Source: Amycolatopsis coloradensis (GTDB lineage: Bacteria > Actinomycetota > Actinomycetes > Mycobacteriales > Pseudonocardiaceae). Taken from it: a stretch of 42,888 bases of DNA. The notes below the pieces were generated by a model, which was not told the DNA's origin, searched no databases, and saw only the letters and a list, made by a program, of their open reading frames with translations. This document shows positions 1-8,892 of this stretch, piece after piece (the stretch's first letter is position 1; each line of letters begins with the position of its first letter). The position numbers and the translations under genes were made by a program. The stretch is taken from positions 2,835,214 to 2,878,101 of the forward strand of contig NZ_CP150484.1 of NCBI RefSeq assembly GCF_037997115.1, given 5' to 3'.

Positions 1-39
1 AGGCCTCCTTCCCTACTTTGAGGGTAGGGAAGGAGGCCT
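1..39. terminator. Long palindrome after ABC gene, likely bidirectional terminator
   Basis: Two perfect 16-base arms (1-16 and 24-39) flank a 7-base loop (17-23). It lies just past the stop codon of the leftward ABC ATPase gene. The window starts inside it, so the left arm probably extends further. Its GGCCTCCTT arm and TTGAGGGTAG loop side match the element at 40772-40826, so it belongs to a dispersed family rather than being a unique terminator. No long T-tract follows. Confidence 0.7.
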
Positions 40-50
40 TCACGGAAACG

Positions 51-1829
51 TCAGTCGGCCACCGGGGCCAGCTTGCCCGCCTCCCAGGCCGCACGCCGCT
101 CGGCCTGCAGCACCGGGTCCGCGACCGGGGCGGCCGACAGCAGACGACGGGTGTAGTCCTCGCGCGGCGAGTGCAGCACCTGGTCACGCGTGCCGACCTC
201 GACCAGCTTGCCGTGCTGCATCACCGCGACGCGGTCGGCCAGCAGGTCGACGACGGCGAGGTCGTGGCTGATGAACAGGCAGGCGAACTGCAGCGAGCGC
301 TGCAGGTCCAGGAACAGGTCCAGCACCCGCGCCTGCACCGACACGTCCAGCGCCGAGGTCGGCTCGTCCGCGATCAGCAGCGCCGGGTCGAGCGAGAGCG
401 CCCGCGCGATGGCGACGCGCTGGCGCTGGCCGCCGGACAGCTCGTGCGGGTAGCGGTTGCGGTAGTGGCCGCCGAGCTCGACCTTGTCCAAAAGGGACGC
501 CACGCGCTCGTTCAGGGCCTTGCCCTGCAGGAACTTGTGCAGCACCATCGGCTCGGCGATCGATTCGCCGATGGTCATCTTCGGGTCCAGTGTGGACGCC
601 GGGTCCTGGAACACGATCGAGAAGTAGCGGCGCAGCGGGCGCAGCTCCTTGTTCGACATGTTCGTGATGTCCTTGCCCGCGATCGACACGGTGCCCGCGG
701 TCGGGGTCAGCAGGCGGATCGCGCACCGGCCGACGGTCGACTTGCCGGAACCGGACTCGCCGACCAGGCCGACGATCTCGCCCTTGGCGATGCTCAGCGA
801 GACGTCGTCCACCGCCCGGTTCTTCGCCTGGCCGCGACGGCCGGGGTACTCCAGCACGAGGTTCTTGATCTCGAGCGCGGGCGCGTTCTCCTCGATCACC
901 GCGGCGAGCTCGGAGTCCTCGAGCCGGATCTCCTCGGCGATCTTCGTGGCCTCGTCGCTGTCGGCGGAGATGCCCTCCTCGAGCAGGCGGCGGCCTTCCG
1001 GACGCTGGCCGAGCACGGGGACCGCGGCGAGCAGCTTGCGGGTGTACTCCTGCGACGGCGACGCGAACAGCTCGCGCACCGGCGCCTCTTCGACGATGTT
1101 GCCCTGGTACATCACGACCACGCGGTCGGCGAGGTCGGCGACGACACCCATGTCGTGCGTGATCAGCACGATCGCGGTGTTGAGGGTGTCACGCAGCTTG
1201 CGCAGCAGGCCGAGGATCTCCGCCTGTACGGTGACGTCGAGCGCCGTGGTCGGCTCGTCGGCGATGATGACCTTCGGGTCGCACGAGATCGCCATCGCGA
1301 TGACGACGCGCTGCCGCAGACCGCCGGAGAGCTGGTGCGGGTACTGCTTGAAGCGCAGCGGCGGGTTCGGGATGCCGACCATCTCCAGCAGCTCGATGGC
1401 GCGCTTGTCGGCGGCTTCCTTCGAGATGTCCTGGTGCGAGCGGAGCGCCTCGCGCAGCTGCCAGCCGACGGTGTAGACCGGGTTCAGCGCGGTCATCGGC
1501 TCCTGGAAGATCATCGCGACCTGGTTGCCGCGGATCTTCTGGAGGTCCTTCTCCTTGAGGTCGGCCAGGTTGCGGTCGCCGAGGCGGAGCTCGCCCGCGA
1601 TCCGGCTCGTCTTCGGGAGCAGCCCGAGCACCGACATCGAGGTCACCGACTTGCCGGAACCGGACTCGCCGACCACCGCGACGATCTCGCCCGGTTTGAC
1701 GTCGAAACCGATGCCCTTGACGGCGTTGACCACGCCCTCGTCGGTCGGGAACGAGACGCTCAGGTCGGAGATGGACAGAACCGAACCCGACACGCCGCCG
1801 AGGTCCGACGATGCTGCTTCAGTGCTCAC
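51..1829 (-). CDS. Dipeptide/oligopeptide-type ABC transporter ATPase with two fused NBDs (DppD-DppF-like)
   Basis: Cytoplasmic ATPase predicted to power a family-5 (peptide/nickel type) importer. Two complete nucleotide-binding domains are visible. The first has Walker A GESGSGKS, signature LSGGLRQRV and Walker B VIIADEPTTALD. The second has GESGSGKST, LSGGQRQRV and LLIADEPTSALD. All ATPase motifs look intact, and a short charged linker joins the halves at about residues 270-320. The GTG at 1829 is preferred over the GTG at 1862 because GAAGGG lies 7 bases before it, giving 592 residues. No permease or binding-protein gene is adjacent in the window, and a palindrome at 1-39 ends the unit, so it looks monocistronic here. 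It is divergent from mshB. The family is certain; the substrate is not. Confidence 0.9.
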   Translation of the reverse strand: MSTEAASSDLGGVSGSVLSISDLSVSFPTDEGVVNAVKGIGFDVKPGEIVAVVGESGSGKSVTSMSVLGLLPKTSRIAGELRLGDRNLADLKEKDLQKIRGNQVAMIFQEPMTALNPVYTVGWQLREALRSHQDISKEAADKRAIELLEMVGIPNPPLRFKQYPHQLSGGLRQRVVIAMAISCDPKVIIADEPTTALDVTVQAEILGLLRKLRDTLNTAIVLITHDMGVVADLADRVVVMYQGNIVEEAPVRELFASPSQEYTRKLLAAVPVLGQRPEGRRLLEEGISADSDEATKIAEEIRLEDSELAAVIEENAPALEIKNLVLEYPGRRGQAKNRAVDDVSLSIAKGEIVGLVGESGSGKSTVGRCAIRLLTPTAGTVSIAGKDITNMSNKELRPLRRYFSIVFQDPASTLDPKMTIGESIAEPMVLHKFLQGKALNERVASLLDKVELGGHYRNRYPHELSGGQRQRVAIARALSLDPALLIADEPTSALDVSVQARVLDLFLDLQRSLQFACLFISHDLAVVDLLADRVAVMQHGKLVEVGTRDQVLHSPREDYTRRLLSAAPVADPVLQAERRAAWEAGKLAPVAD

Positions 1830-1983
1830 CAAGATGCCCTTCGTGGGGGTACATATGGTCACGGCGCAGTGCCCGTGCCCTACTAATGCGTCCTCGGCGG
1901 TAAAGCATGCCTCGGACGTGCGCGAGGATAACCGAGAGTCGCCCGACTAAGGTCGGTGCTCGGGCCTTCCGTTCCCGACACCC

Positions 1984-1989
1984 TATAAA
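1984..1989 (+). promoter_or_regulatory. Possible -10 element upstream of mshB
   Basis: TATAAA lies in the 195-base divergent gap between the ABC gene and mshB, 35 bases before the mshB start. No convincing -35 is seen 16-18 bases upstream, so this is only a candidate. Confidence 0.25.
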
Positions 1990-2024
1990 GGAAAGCGCGC
2001 CGTGTTCGAATTAGTCTTCAAGCC

Positions 2025-2867
2025 GTGATCTCCGATCTGCCCAAATTGCTGCTCGTGCACGCCCATCCGGACGACGAGAGCATCACCACCGGTGGCACCA
2101 TCGCGCGTTACGCCGCCGAAGGCGCCGAAGTGACCGTTGTCACGTGCACTCTCGGTGAGGAAGGCGAGATCATCCCGCCGTCCCTCGACGGTCTCGGTTC
2201 GTGGGCCTCGGACCAGCTCGGCGGCTACCGCGCGGGCGAGCTGGCGTCGGCCTGCGCGGCGCTGGGCGTCACGCGGCACCGGTATCTCGGTGGCATCGGC
2301 CGCTGGCGTGACTCGGGAATGGCCGGGACGCCGTCGGCCGCCCACCCGCGCGCGTTCTCCGGCGGCGACCTCGACGAGCAGGCGGCTCAGCTCGCCGAGA
2401 TCCTCGACGAGGTCCGGCCCCAGGTCGTCGTCACGTATGACGCCTTCGGGGGCTACGGGCACCCCGACCACATCCGTGCGCACGAGGTCACGATGGCCGC
2501 GGCGCCGAAGGCCGTGTCGGTCGAGCGGGTCTTCCACACGGTTTCTTCCCGCGACGCCGTCGCGGCGGGCCTCGCCGCGCTGCGCGGGCGCTCCCCGTTC
2601 CGGGTCCCCGAAGACGGCGAACTGCCGGTGACGCCGGACGAGACCATCACGACCGTCCTCGACGTCGGCGCGCACATCCCGGCGAAGGCGGCCGCGCTGC
2701 GGGCGCACGAGACCCAGGTCAGCGTGCCCGCTCCGCCGCATCTCGCGGATCACTTCGCGCTGAGCAACGACGTCGCGCAGCCGATCATCCCGAACGAGTA
2801 CTTCGTGCTCGCCCACGGACCGGCCGAAGGCGCCGCGGCCGACCTGTTCGGGGGACTCGCGAAGTGA
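2025..2867 (+). CDS. mshB: Mycothiol biosynthesis deacetylase MshB
   Basis: Zinc-dependent deacetylase that removes acetate from GlcNAc-inositol to give GlcN-inositol, the third step of mycothiol synthesis, in the cytoplasm. The 280-residue protein has the LmbE/PIG-L signature AHPDDE at residues 13-18 (H14 and D17 as metal ligands, D16 as catalytic base) and the second motif GHPDHIRAH with H149 as third ligand. The length is close to that of characterised MshB proteins. The GTG at 2025 places the usual short lead before the motif, but its ribosome-binding site is poor. The next gene overlaps its stop by 4 bases and is the same small membrane protein that follows mshB in Mycobacterium tuberculosis (Rv1170-Rv1171). 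That context supports MshB over the related amidase Mca. Confidence 0.92.
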   Translation: MISDLPKLLLVHAHPDDESITTGGTIARYAAEGAEVTVVTCTLGEEGEIIPPSLDGLGSWASDQLGGYRAGELASACAALGVTRHRYLGGIGRWRDSGMAGTPSAAHPRAFSGGDLDEQAAQLAEILDEVRPQVVVTYDAFGGYGHPDHIRAHEVTMAAAPKAVSVERVFHTVSSRDAVAAGLAALRGRSPFRVPEDGELPVTPDETITTVLDVGAHIPAKAAALRAHETQVSVPAPPHLADHFALSNDVAQPIIPNEYFVLAHGPAEGAAADLFGGLAK

Positions 2868-3280
2868 CAGTGCCTTCCGCGCCGCTCACCTCGCGGCAGC
2901 GTCTGCTGCTGGCCCTGCTGACCTTCGACGCGTTCCTGCTCGGACTGCTCGAACTGTTCTTCCTGCCGCTCCGGCTCGACGGGATCGTGCTGCCGAAGCT
3001 CGGGGACGCGCCCATGCCGGTGACCGTGGTGCTCGCGGTGATCACCACCCCGCTGCTGGTGCGGGCGACCGCGAAAGTGGTGCGGCCCTCCTTTTCGGTG
3101 ATTCCGCTGCTCGTCTGGGTACTAGTCGTACTCGGAGTGGGCGCGACCGGGCCCGGTGGTGATCTGGTGCTGATACAGGACTGGCGGGCCTTGCTGCTGA
3201 TCGGCGGCGGGGCGCTGCCGGGAGCACTGGCGCTGGGTGGCGGTCTTGGCAGGGCGGCGAAGGGAGCTAGCAGTGGGTGA
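2864..3280 (+). CDS. Small integral membrane protein downstream of mshB (Rv1171-like)
   Basis: A 138-residue hydrophobic protein with about four predicted membrane segments (near residues 12-30, 45-62, 75-95 and 105-128) and no recognisable catalytic motif. Its GTG start overlaps the mshB stop in a GTGA arrangement, so translation is probably coupled. A small membrane protein at this place is conserved next to mshB in mycobacteria, but its role is unknown. The assignment rests on position, size and hydrophobicity, not on a known domain. Confidence 0.75.
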   Translation: MTVPSAPLTSRQRLLLALLTFDAFLLGLLELFFLPLRLDGIVLPKLGDAPMPVTVVLAVITTPLLVRATAKVVRPSFSVIPLLVWVLVVLGVGATGPGGDLVLIQDWRALLLIGGGALPGALALGGGLGRAAKGASSG

Positions 3281-4079
3281 AGCGATTTCGGACCGTCAGG
3301 TCGTGGCGGTGCTGCGACCTTTCGTCCGCGCCTGCGGGCCGATGGTCGACGCGCTGCGTGACGCGGATCCGTTCGGCCTCCAGGCCAGGGGGCGTCGCCA
3401 CGAGGACCTCGACGGCGTCGAGCCCGGGCTGAAGGACAAGCTGCTCAACGGGATCACCTCGGTCAAGGTGCCCGGCACCGCGGCGTGGGCCGAGATGTCG
3501 AACTACCAGCGGACGGACTGGTGGGTGAACCGGGTCGGCCGGTTCACCGCGCTGATCACCGCGATCCCCGGCCTCGGCGGCGCGCTGGCCGACCGGCTGC
3601 CCGTGCAGGACGCGCTCGGCTCGGCGGCGCAGGGGGTGTTGCTGTGCGCGATCGCGGGGGAGTACGGCGTGACCGACGTCGGCGCCCGGGTCCGGCTGAT
3701 CGCGTGGGTCCTTTTCGAACGCGACATCGATCCGGTGATCGCGGCGGGCAAACACGCCGAACACGACAAGGCCGCCGAAGACGACGAAGCGGCGAAGCTC
3801 ACCGAAGAGCTCGACGACGCGAAGAAGAAGCACGGGAAGATCACCCTGAAGGCCGCCGCCGGCACGTTGTGGCGACTCGGCCGTGGTCTGCTGGGCATCG
3901 TCGACGAACTGGAGAAGCGTCCCCGGGGCCGCCTTTTCCACCGTGCGCTCGGGAAGCTGCCGGTCGTCGGCATGGCAGGCGACTATCTCGGCGAGCGGTC
4001 CGGCCTCAAACGCGTCTGGAAGCGGGCGCACGAGTGGTTCACCGCGCACCCTGAGGGCGAGCTCACTTCCAGAACATGA
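3273..4079 (+). CDS. Uncharacterised protein, possible distant EcsC-like
   Basis: A 268-residue protein of unknown function. The GTG at 3273 is chosen over an earlier in-frame GTG (3237) because AAGGGAG sits 6 bases before it; it overlaps the previous gene by 8 bases. The middle (about residues 85-145) has glycine-rich hydrophobic helices, including AIPGLGGALADRLP and a run ending AIAGEYGV. A highly charged stretch rich in K, D and E follows (about 160-200), likely an exposed helix. The C-terminal GKLPVVGMAGDYLGERSGL resembles glycine-rich parts of EcsC proteins. That resemblance is a weak impression only. Its last 17 bases overlap the end of the convergent protease gene. It is probably co-transcribed with mshB. 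Confidence 0.75.
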   Translation: MGEAISDRQVVAVLRPFVRACGPMVDALRDADPFGLQARGRRHEDLDGVEPGLKDKLLNGITSVKVPGTAAWAEMSNYQRTDWWVNRVGRFTALITAIPGLGGALADRLPVQDALGSAAQGVLLCAIAGEYGVTDVGARVRLIAWVLFERDIDPVIAAGKHAEHDKAAEDDEAAKLTEELDDAKKKHGKITLKAAAGTLWRLGRGLLGIVDELEKRPRGRLFHRALGKLPVVGMAGDYLGERSGLKRVWKRAHEWFTAHPEGELTSRT

Positions 4080-4839
4080 ACGCGTCCTGGCCGTACATGG
4101 CCGCGAGCTTGAACCCGCCGACGGTGTCGAAGACCGCGAAGGACCCCTGCCACAGCAACGAGCTGGCTCCGGGTACGAGGAACAGCACGGCGAACAGCAC
4201 GATCGGCGCCCACGGCCGGGCTTTCGCGCCGAACTCGCGCGCGCCGGGCGAAAGGTAGGGCTCGATCGCGCCCCAGCCGTCGAGGCCGGGGATCGGCAGG
4301 ATGTTCAGGATGAACGTGACGATCTGAAGCAGCGCCAGGAACGAAAGTCCGATCACTAGTCCGCTCGCCATCGGCACGAGCGCGACGACGAGGGTCAGCA
4401 GGACACCGACACCGAGGTTGCTCAGCGGGCCGGCGAGCGACACCCACGACTGGACGCCGCGTGACCGCAGGCGCCCGTGTTCGATCCACACCGCGCCACC
4501 AGGCAGCGGGATGCCGCCGATGAAGAGGAATACCAACGGCAGGATGATGGACAGTGCCGGATCCGTGTATTTCCGGACGTCCATGGACAGGTAACCCTTG
4601 TGGGCGACGCTGTGGTCGCCGCCGCGGAACGCCACCATCGCGTGACCGAACTCGTGCAGCGTCAGTGACGCGACCCAGCCGCCGGCGACGAGCAGGACGA
4701 CGCCGGTGATGATGAGCGGGTCGTACTCCTGGCTGGAAATCGTCGTCGTGTCACCGAAAGCCGCCAGTACACCGCCCAGGACGGTGACCGCGAGGATGCC
4801 GAGGAAGATCGGGCTTGGCCGCACTGCTGATCTCTGCAC
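4063..4839 (-). CDS. M50-family site-2 protease homologue (membrane metalloprotease)
   Basis: Predicted intramembrane zinc protease of 258 residues. The first zinc motif HEFGH lies in a membrane helix near residue 62, and the second ligand motif NILPIPGLDG near residue 165 supplies the Asp. About six hydrophobic segments are visible and no PDZ or CBS domain, so it is a minimal member like those of unknown target in many actinobacteria. It probably cuts a membrane substrate. The GTG at 4839 has GGAGG almost touching it, so the GTG at 4824 could be the true start. It converges on the preceding gene with a 17-base overlap of coding ends. Nothing adjacent reveals a substrate. Confidence 0.85.
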   Translation of the reverse strand: MQRSAVRPSPIFLGILAVTVLGGVLAAFGDTTTISSQEYDPLIITGVVLLVAGGWVASLTLHEFGHAMVAFRGGDHSVAHKGYLSMDVRKYTDPALSIILPLVFLFIGGIPLPGGAVWIEHGRLRSRGVQSWVSLAGPLSNLGVGVLLTLVVALVPMASGLVIGLSFLALLQIVTFILNILPIPGLDGWGAIEPYLSPGAREFGAKARPWAPIVLFAVLFLVPGASSLLWQGSFAVFDTVGGFKLAAMYGQDAFMFWK

Positions 4840-4929
4840 CCCTCCAGTCTTCCGTATGCCCGATGTGAAGTTCTCGGCGTGTCCCCTTGCGCTTCTACGC
4901 GCGGGTATCCCCCGAACTCGCTACTCCGC

Positions 4930-4958
4930 TTGACCTGACCGCACTACACGGGTGTAAT
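4930..4958 (+). promoter_or_regulatory. Predicted sigma70-type promoter of whiB2
   Basis: TTGACC (4930-4935), a 17-base spacer and TGTAAT (4953-4958) make a good housekeeping-type promoter. Transcription would start near 4965 and leave about 30 bases before the chosen whiB2 start. This argues against the earlier in-frame starts at 4963 and 4966. Confidence 0.5.
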
Positions 4959-4967
4959 CACAGTGAT
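4957..4967. promoter_or_regulatory. Short palindrome over whiB2 -10/start region
   Basis: ATCACAGTGAT is a perfect 11-base palindrome overlapping the predicted -10 end and transcription start. Its place suits a repressor operator, but the protein that would bind is unknown and a site this short can arise by chance. Confidence 0.3.
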
Positions 4968-4995
4968 GTCATTCGTCGCTGGAAGGGGGCGGCGG

Positions 4996-5379
4996 ATGGT
5001 GTTTCAACACCGCCAGCCTGGGGAGTGCGTGGACAGCGAGGAGGCGGACGTGCGGTTGGAAGCAGATGGAAGGGAATGGGGGCAAGTCGTGGGTTGGGGT
5101 GAGGTCCCGGAGCAGCAACTGGGCGATCTCACCGAGCTTTTCGACGATGCCTCCGCGGAAGAGCAGGACTGGCAGGAACGGGCCCTCTGCGCGCAGACGG
5201 ACCCGGAGGCGTTCTTCCCCGAGAAGGGCGGCTCCACCCGTGAAGCCAAGCGGATCTGCCTCGGTTGCGAGGTCAAGGACGAGTGCCTCGAGTACGCCCT
5301 CGCGCATGACGAGCGGTTCGGTATTTGGGGCGGGCTCTCCGAACGTGAGCGTAGGAAACTGAAAAAGCGAGCTGTGTGA
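4996..5379 (+). CDS. whiB2: WhiB2/WhmD-type iron-sulfur transcription regulator
   Basis: A Wbl protein that carries a [4Fe-4S] cluster, acts with the major sigma factor and, in Streptomyces and mycobacteria, controls septation and sporulation or growth. With the ATG at 4996 it has 127 residues. The four cluster cysteines are C65, C88, C91 and C97, followed by the turn FGIWGGLSERERR and a basic tail KLKKR. The stretch around FFPEKGGSTREAK and EYALAHDERFGIWGG is nearly identical to WhiB2/WhiB of other actinobacteria, which fixes the subgroup. GGAAGGGGG lies 7 bases upstream, supporting this start. The N-terminal extension of about 60 residues is longer than the 87-89-residue classical forms; a GTG at 5029 is an alternative. 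A hairpin at 5382-5416 ends the unit. Confidence 0.93.
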   Translation: MVFQHRQPGECVDSEEADVRLEADGREWGQVVGWGEVPEQQLGDLTELFDDASAEEQDWQERALCAQTDPEAFFPEKGGSTREAKRICLGCEVKDECLEYALAHDERFGIWGGLSERERRKLKKRAV

Positions 5380-5381
5380 CG

Positions 5382-5416
5382 GCGATCTCCGGTGGCCTGT
5401 GCGCGCCGGAGATCGC
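5382..5416 (+). terminator. Hairpin terminator of whiB2
   Basis: Perfect 11-base arms GCGATCTCCGG (5382-5392) and CCGGAGATCGC (5406-5416) with a 13-base loop, starting three bases after the whiB2 stop. There is no T-tract, as is common in high-GC actinobacteria. Confidence 0.7.
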
Positions 5417-5512
5417 TTACGCCCGCTTCCACATAGTGGGGCCACCAACGGGTGACAGGGTCGCGTCGTAGGGTGGCGGCACTCGACTTCGCCGCCACAT
5501 CTGGAGTGCCCG

Positions 5513-8500
5513 TTGTCCCGCACTGCCGCGTCACCTGTGTTGCGCACGGTCCCCGTTCTGGCCATTGTGGTCTGTCACGACGGCGAGAACTGGTTGCCAC
5601 TGGCGCTTTCCGCGCTGCGGCGCAGCGGGGTCCGGCCGCGGCACGTCCTCGCGGTCGACACCGGATCCACCGACGGGACGGCGAAGATCCTCGCCGACGC
5701 GGCGTCCGTCGGCGAAGCGCCGGTCTTGGACGGAATCCTCACACTTTCCCGTGATGTCGGCTTCGGCGCCGCCGTCGGTGAGGCCGTCGAGCACGCCGTC
5801 GAACGCTGGGGTGATCCCGGTGGCTGGCTCTGGCTGCTGCACGACGACTGCGCGCCGGAACCCGACTGTCTCGAAAACCTGTTGGCAGCGGCCGAAAACG
5901 AGCCCGAGGCGACGGTGCTCGGCCCGCTCGCGGTCGACTGGAGCGACCCGCGGCTCATCGTCGAAGCCGGGTTGTCGACCGACTCCATCGGCCACCGGCA
6001 GCAGATCTCACCGGACGAGAACGACACCGCCGTGCTCGCCGTGCCGAGCGCGGGATCGCTGGTGCGGCGGGAAGCTTGGCACGAACTCGGCGGCTACGAT
6101 CCGCGCTTTCCCTTGCTGCGCGAGGATCTCGACTTCGGCTGGCGTGCCAACGCCGCGGGCGGCCGCGTGCTTTCGGTGCCGGCGGCCCGGCTCCGGCACG
6201 CTCGCGCGCTCAGCACCGGACAGCGCGAACCGGGCGCCCTCGGTCTTTCCCTCGCGACGGCGAACCGCGCGCACGGGCTGCGCGTGTTCCTCGTCAACTG
6301 CTCGCCACTGTCCTTTTGGTTCGGTCTTTTTCGAATTCCGCTGTTCGCGGTGCTGCGGGCGCTCGCGTTCCTGGTGCTGCGGCGTACCGGCGAGGCGGGC
6401 GCGGAGCTCGGGGCCACCTGGTACCTGCTGCGCGGCCGCGGCGGACTGCGCGCGGCCCGCGCCGAACGCCGGAAGAGCGATCGGCCGGGCCACGTCCGCG
6501 GGTTGTTCACCGGCCGGATGACGCGGGTGCGCAACGCGGTGCGCGCCGGTGTCGTCGGTCTCGTCCGGCGTGGCGTGGAACGGGATTTCGCCCTCGGGAC
6601 GGTGCCGGAGAGCGTCGATCAGGGAGGGGCCTGGATCCCGCCGGAGGCGGTGAAGGCCGGACAGGATCGCCCGGTCGGTCCCGGCGCGCTGCCCGCGGGG
6701 GCGATGCGCGGTGTCGGCTCGCGGGGGACGGGGCTGCGGCGGCCCAGCGGGGTCGTCGCGGTCGCGATTCCCGAAAAGCCCACGGCTCCGGAGGAGGGGC
6801 CGAAACCGTCGCCGGTGCCCCGGGACGGCGGGCGGCGGCCGGAACCGGAACTCGTGTTCGTCGAGGTGGACCGGAAACGCGTCCTGGGCGCGACCGTGTT
6901 CGCCCCGCCGGTGATCATGCTCGTGGTGCTGACGGCCCTCGCCTTCGTGATCAACGGTTCCCGGCTCGGGCTGGACCTTTTCGGCGGGAAGCTGCTGCCG
7001 GTCGGCGGGCTCGGCGAGATCTGGTCGTCGTATCTCGCGCCGTGGCACGCGATCGCGGGCGGGACGGCGAGCCCCGCGCCCGCGACGTTGCCGGTGCTGG
7101 GCACGCTCGGCGCGATCTTCACACCGATCGGCGGGCCGGCGGCACTGGTCGCGATCCTGCTGATCGGTGACATCCCGCTCGCCGCCCTGAGCGCGTACGC
7201 CGCCACTCGGCACCTTCGCGTGCGTCGCTGGGTTCGGGCCGTCGTCGCGGCCGCGTACGGCGTGCTCCCCGCGGCCACCGCTTCGGTCGCGCAGGGGCGG
7301 CTCGACGTCGTCGTCGTGCATCTGCTGCTGCCCCTGGTGATCGCGGGCATCGTCGGGCTGCTCGTCCGCGCGGACTCGCGATGGCTGCACGTTTCCGCGC
7401 TGAGCGCGATCGGGCTGGCGCTGATCGGCGCCTTCTCACCGCTGGCGCACGCGCTGGCGCTGGTCGGGTTGCTGATCGGGTTCGTGGTGCTGCCGTCGCC
7501 GACCGGGCTCGCGCGGCGGATCGCTTCGGTCGGCATCGTGGTGTTCCTGCCGCTGGCGTTGCTGCTGCCGTGGCCGAGTGTGCTGCTGCGGCATCCGGAA
7601 CTGCTGCTGCACGGGCTCGGTGGCGGTGCCACGGCCGCGTCCGGGGCCGACCTCGCCGGACTGGACCCGGGCGGTCCCGGTGCCTGGCCGATCGGGGTGG
7701 CGCTGGTCGCCGCCGCGATCGTCGCGCTGGTGGTCCGGCCGTCGAAGGGCGCCGGCGGCGGTGCCGCGGTCGTCGTGCTGGGTGTGCTCGGGCTCGTGGC
7801 GGTGCGGTTCGTTGCCGTGACGCCGATGTCGGGCGGCGCGCACGCGACCGGATACGCCGGGGTGCCGTTGCTGGTGATCAGCGCCGGTCTGTTGTGGACG
7901 GTGCTGGCGACCTGGCAGCGAGGCGGATCCGGGGTCGATCCCGCGCCGTGGCTGGCGAAGGTGACGGCCGTGGCGGGGGTGCTAGTGCTGCTGGCGCTGG
8001 CGACCGGTGCGGTCGTCGCCGGACGGGAAGGGCCGTTGCGGGCGGGCGAGCGTCCCTCGCTGGCTCCGGAGGTTTCCGCGGAGCTGGCTTCGAGTGGCCG
8101 CTCGGTGCTGGTGATCGGTGACCTCGCCCGGCAGACCGGTGGGCGGTTGCCGACTTTCGGCGACGACGAGTTCGCGCCGACGCCGGGCAGCGCCGATCGG
8201 CTCGCCACGTGGCGCCGGGACCTCCTGCGAGGCTCGCCGGACGCCGTCAAGCAGGCCTTCGCGGCCGCTTTGGCCTCGGGGGTCTCGTATGTCGTCCTGC
8301 CGAGCGGCGCGGACGGCGGTGCCTTTGTCGAACTCGCGCGTGACCTGGTCGCCCCGGCCGCACCGACCTCGGACGGGCGTCCGGTGCTGCGCCTGCTGCC
8401 CGCCGGCGGGCAGGTGGCGCTGATCTCGCCGGAACTGGCTCAGGCGGCCGTGACCGGGAAGGGCGCGCCCGGAGCGTCGCCCGGGGTGGCGCCGGTGCAA

Positions 8501-8791
8501 GCCGGGCTGCCGGACGTGCGGGTGCGCGTCTCGGAAGGACCGACCGGGCGGCTGCTCGTGCTGGCCGCGGAGTTCGAGGCGGGCTGGCAGGCGAGCGTGG
8601 ACGGCAAGGCGGTGCCGATCGTGCGGGCGTGGGGGCATCAGGTGGCGGTCTCGGTTCCGCCCACGCCGTCGGAGGTCGTGGTGGAGCACCAGGGGACCAC
8701 GCGGAACCTGTTGCTGCTGGCGCAGGTGGCCGCGGTGCTGTTCACGCTGCTGACGGCCGTTCCTACGCGGAGGCGTTCTTCGGTTTCTTGA
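5513..8791 (+). CDS. Large family-2 glycosyltransferase fused to a multi-spanning membrane domain
   Basis: A 1092-residue, probably envelope-directed enzyme. Residues about 12-250 form a GT-A family-2 domain: DTGSTDGT at 49-56, the HDD metal/nucleotide site at 110-112, and a REDLDFGWR acceptor-type motif near 204. Two hydrophobic segments follow (about 265-300), then a proline/arginine-rich linker (about 310-450) and a block of ten or so predicted membrane helices (about 460-835). The C-terminal 250 residues are largely soluble and probably extracytoplasmic. The architecture resembles membrane glycosyltransferases that build cell-wall polysaccharide or lipoglycan, but donor and acceptor cannot be read. 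It starts with TTG at 5513 behind GGAG. It sits between whiB2 and the mannose-phosphate genes, which suits cell-wall glycan work. Confidence 0.85.
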   Translation: MSRTAASPVLRTVPVLAIVVCHDGENWLPLALSALRRSGVRPRHVLAVDTGSTDGTAKILADAASVGEAPVLDGILTLSRDVGFGAAVGEAVEHAVERWGDPGGWLWLLHDDCAPEPDCLENLLAAAENEPEATVLGPLAVDWSDPRLIVEAGLSTDSIGHRQQISPDENDTAVLAVPSAGSLVRREAWHELGGYDPRFPLLREDLDFGWRANAAGGRVLSVPAARLRHARALSTGQREPGALGLSLATANRAHGLRVFLVNCSPLSFWFGLFRIPLFAVLRALAFLVLRRTGEAGAELGATWYLLRGRGGLRAARAERRKSDRPGHVRGLFTGRMTRVRNAVRAGVVGLVRRGVERDFALGTVPESVDQGGAWIPPEAVKAGQDRPVGPGALPAGAMRGVGSRGTGLRRPSGVVAVAIPEKPTAPEEGPKPSPVPRDGGRRPEPELVFVEVDRKRVLGATVFAPPVIMLVVLTALAFVINGSRLGLDLFGGKLLPVGGLGEIWSSYLAPWHAIAGGTASPAPATLPVLGTLGAIFTPIGGPAALVAILLIGDIPLAALSAYAATRHLRVRRWVRAVVAAAYGVLPAATASVAQGRLDVVVVHLLLPLVIAGIVGLLVRADSRWLHVSALSAIGLALIGAFSPLAHALALVGLLIGFVVLPSPTGLARRIASVGIVVFLPLALLLPWPSVLLRHPELLLHGLGGGATAASGADLAGLDPGGPGAWPIGVALVAAAIVALVVRPSKGAGGGAAVVVLGVLGLVAVRFVAVTPMSGGAHATGYAGVPLLVISAGLLWTVLATWQRGGSGVDPAPWLAKVTAVAGVLVLLALATGAVVAGREGPLRAGERPSLAPEVSAELASSGRSVLVIGDLARQTGGRLPTFGDDEFAPTPGSADRLATWRRDLLRGSPDAVKQAFAAALASGVSYVVLPSGADGGAFVELARDLVAPAAPTSDGRPVLRLLPAGGQVALISPELAQAAVTGKGAPGASPGVAPVQAGLPDVRVRVSEGPTGRLLVLAAEFEAGWQASVDGKAVPIVRAWGHQVAVSVPPTPSEVVVEHQGTTRNLLLLAQVAAVLFTLLTAVPTRRRSSVS

Positions 8792-8892
8792 GCGCTTGTC
8801 TCGGTCCTGCTTGCGCTTCTGTCCGCTGCGCTTGGGGCTCGTTGTCCTGAAGGCCTCGGGTCGCCGGGCTTCCGCCGCTGGGTTTGGGCTCG

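Noticed and set aside
18..1886. Long plus-strand open frame opposite the ABC ATPase gene
   Set aside because: Antisense of a clear two-NBD ATPase. Its translation is rich in Arg, Asp, Val and His and has no family motif, typical of a high-GC shadow.
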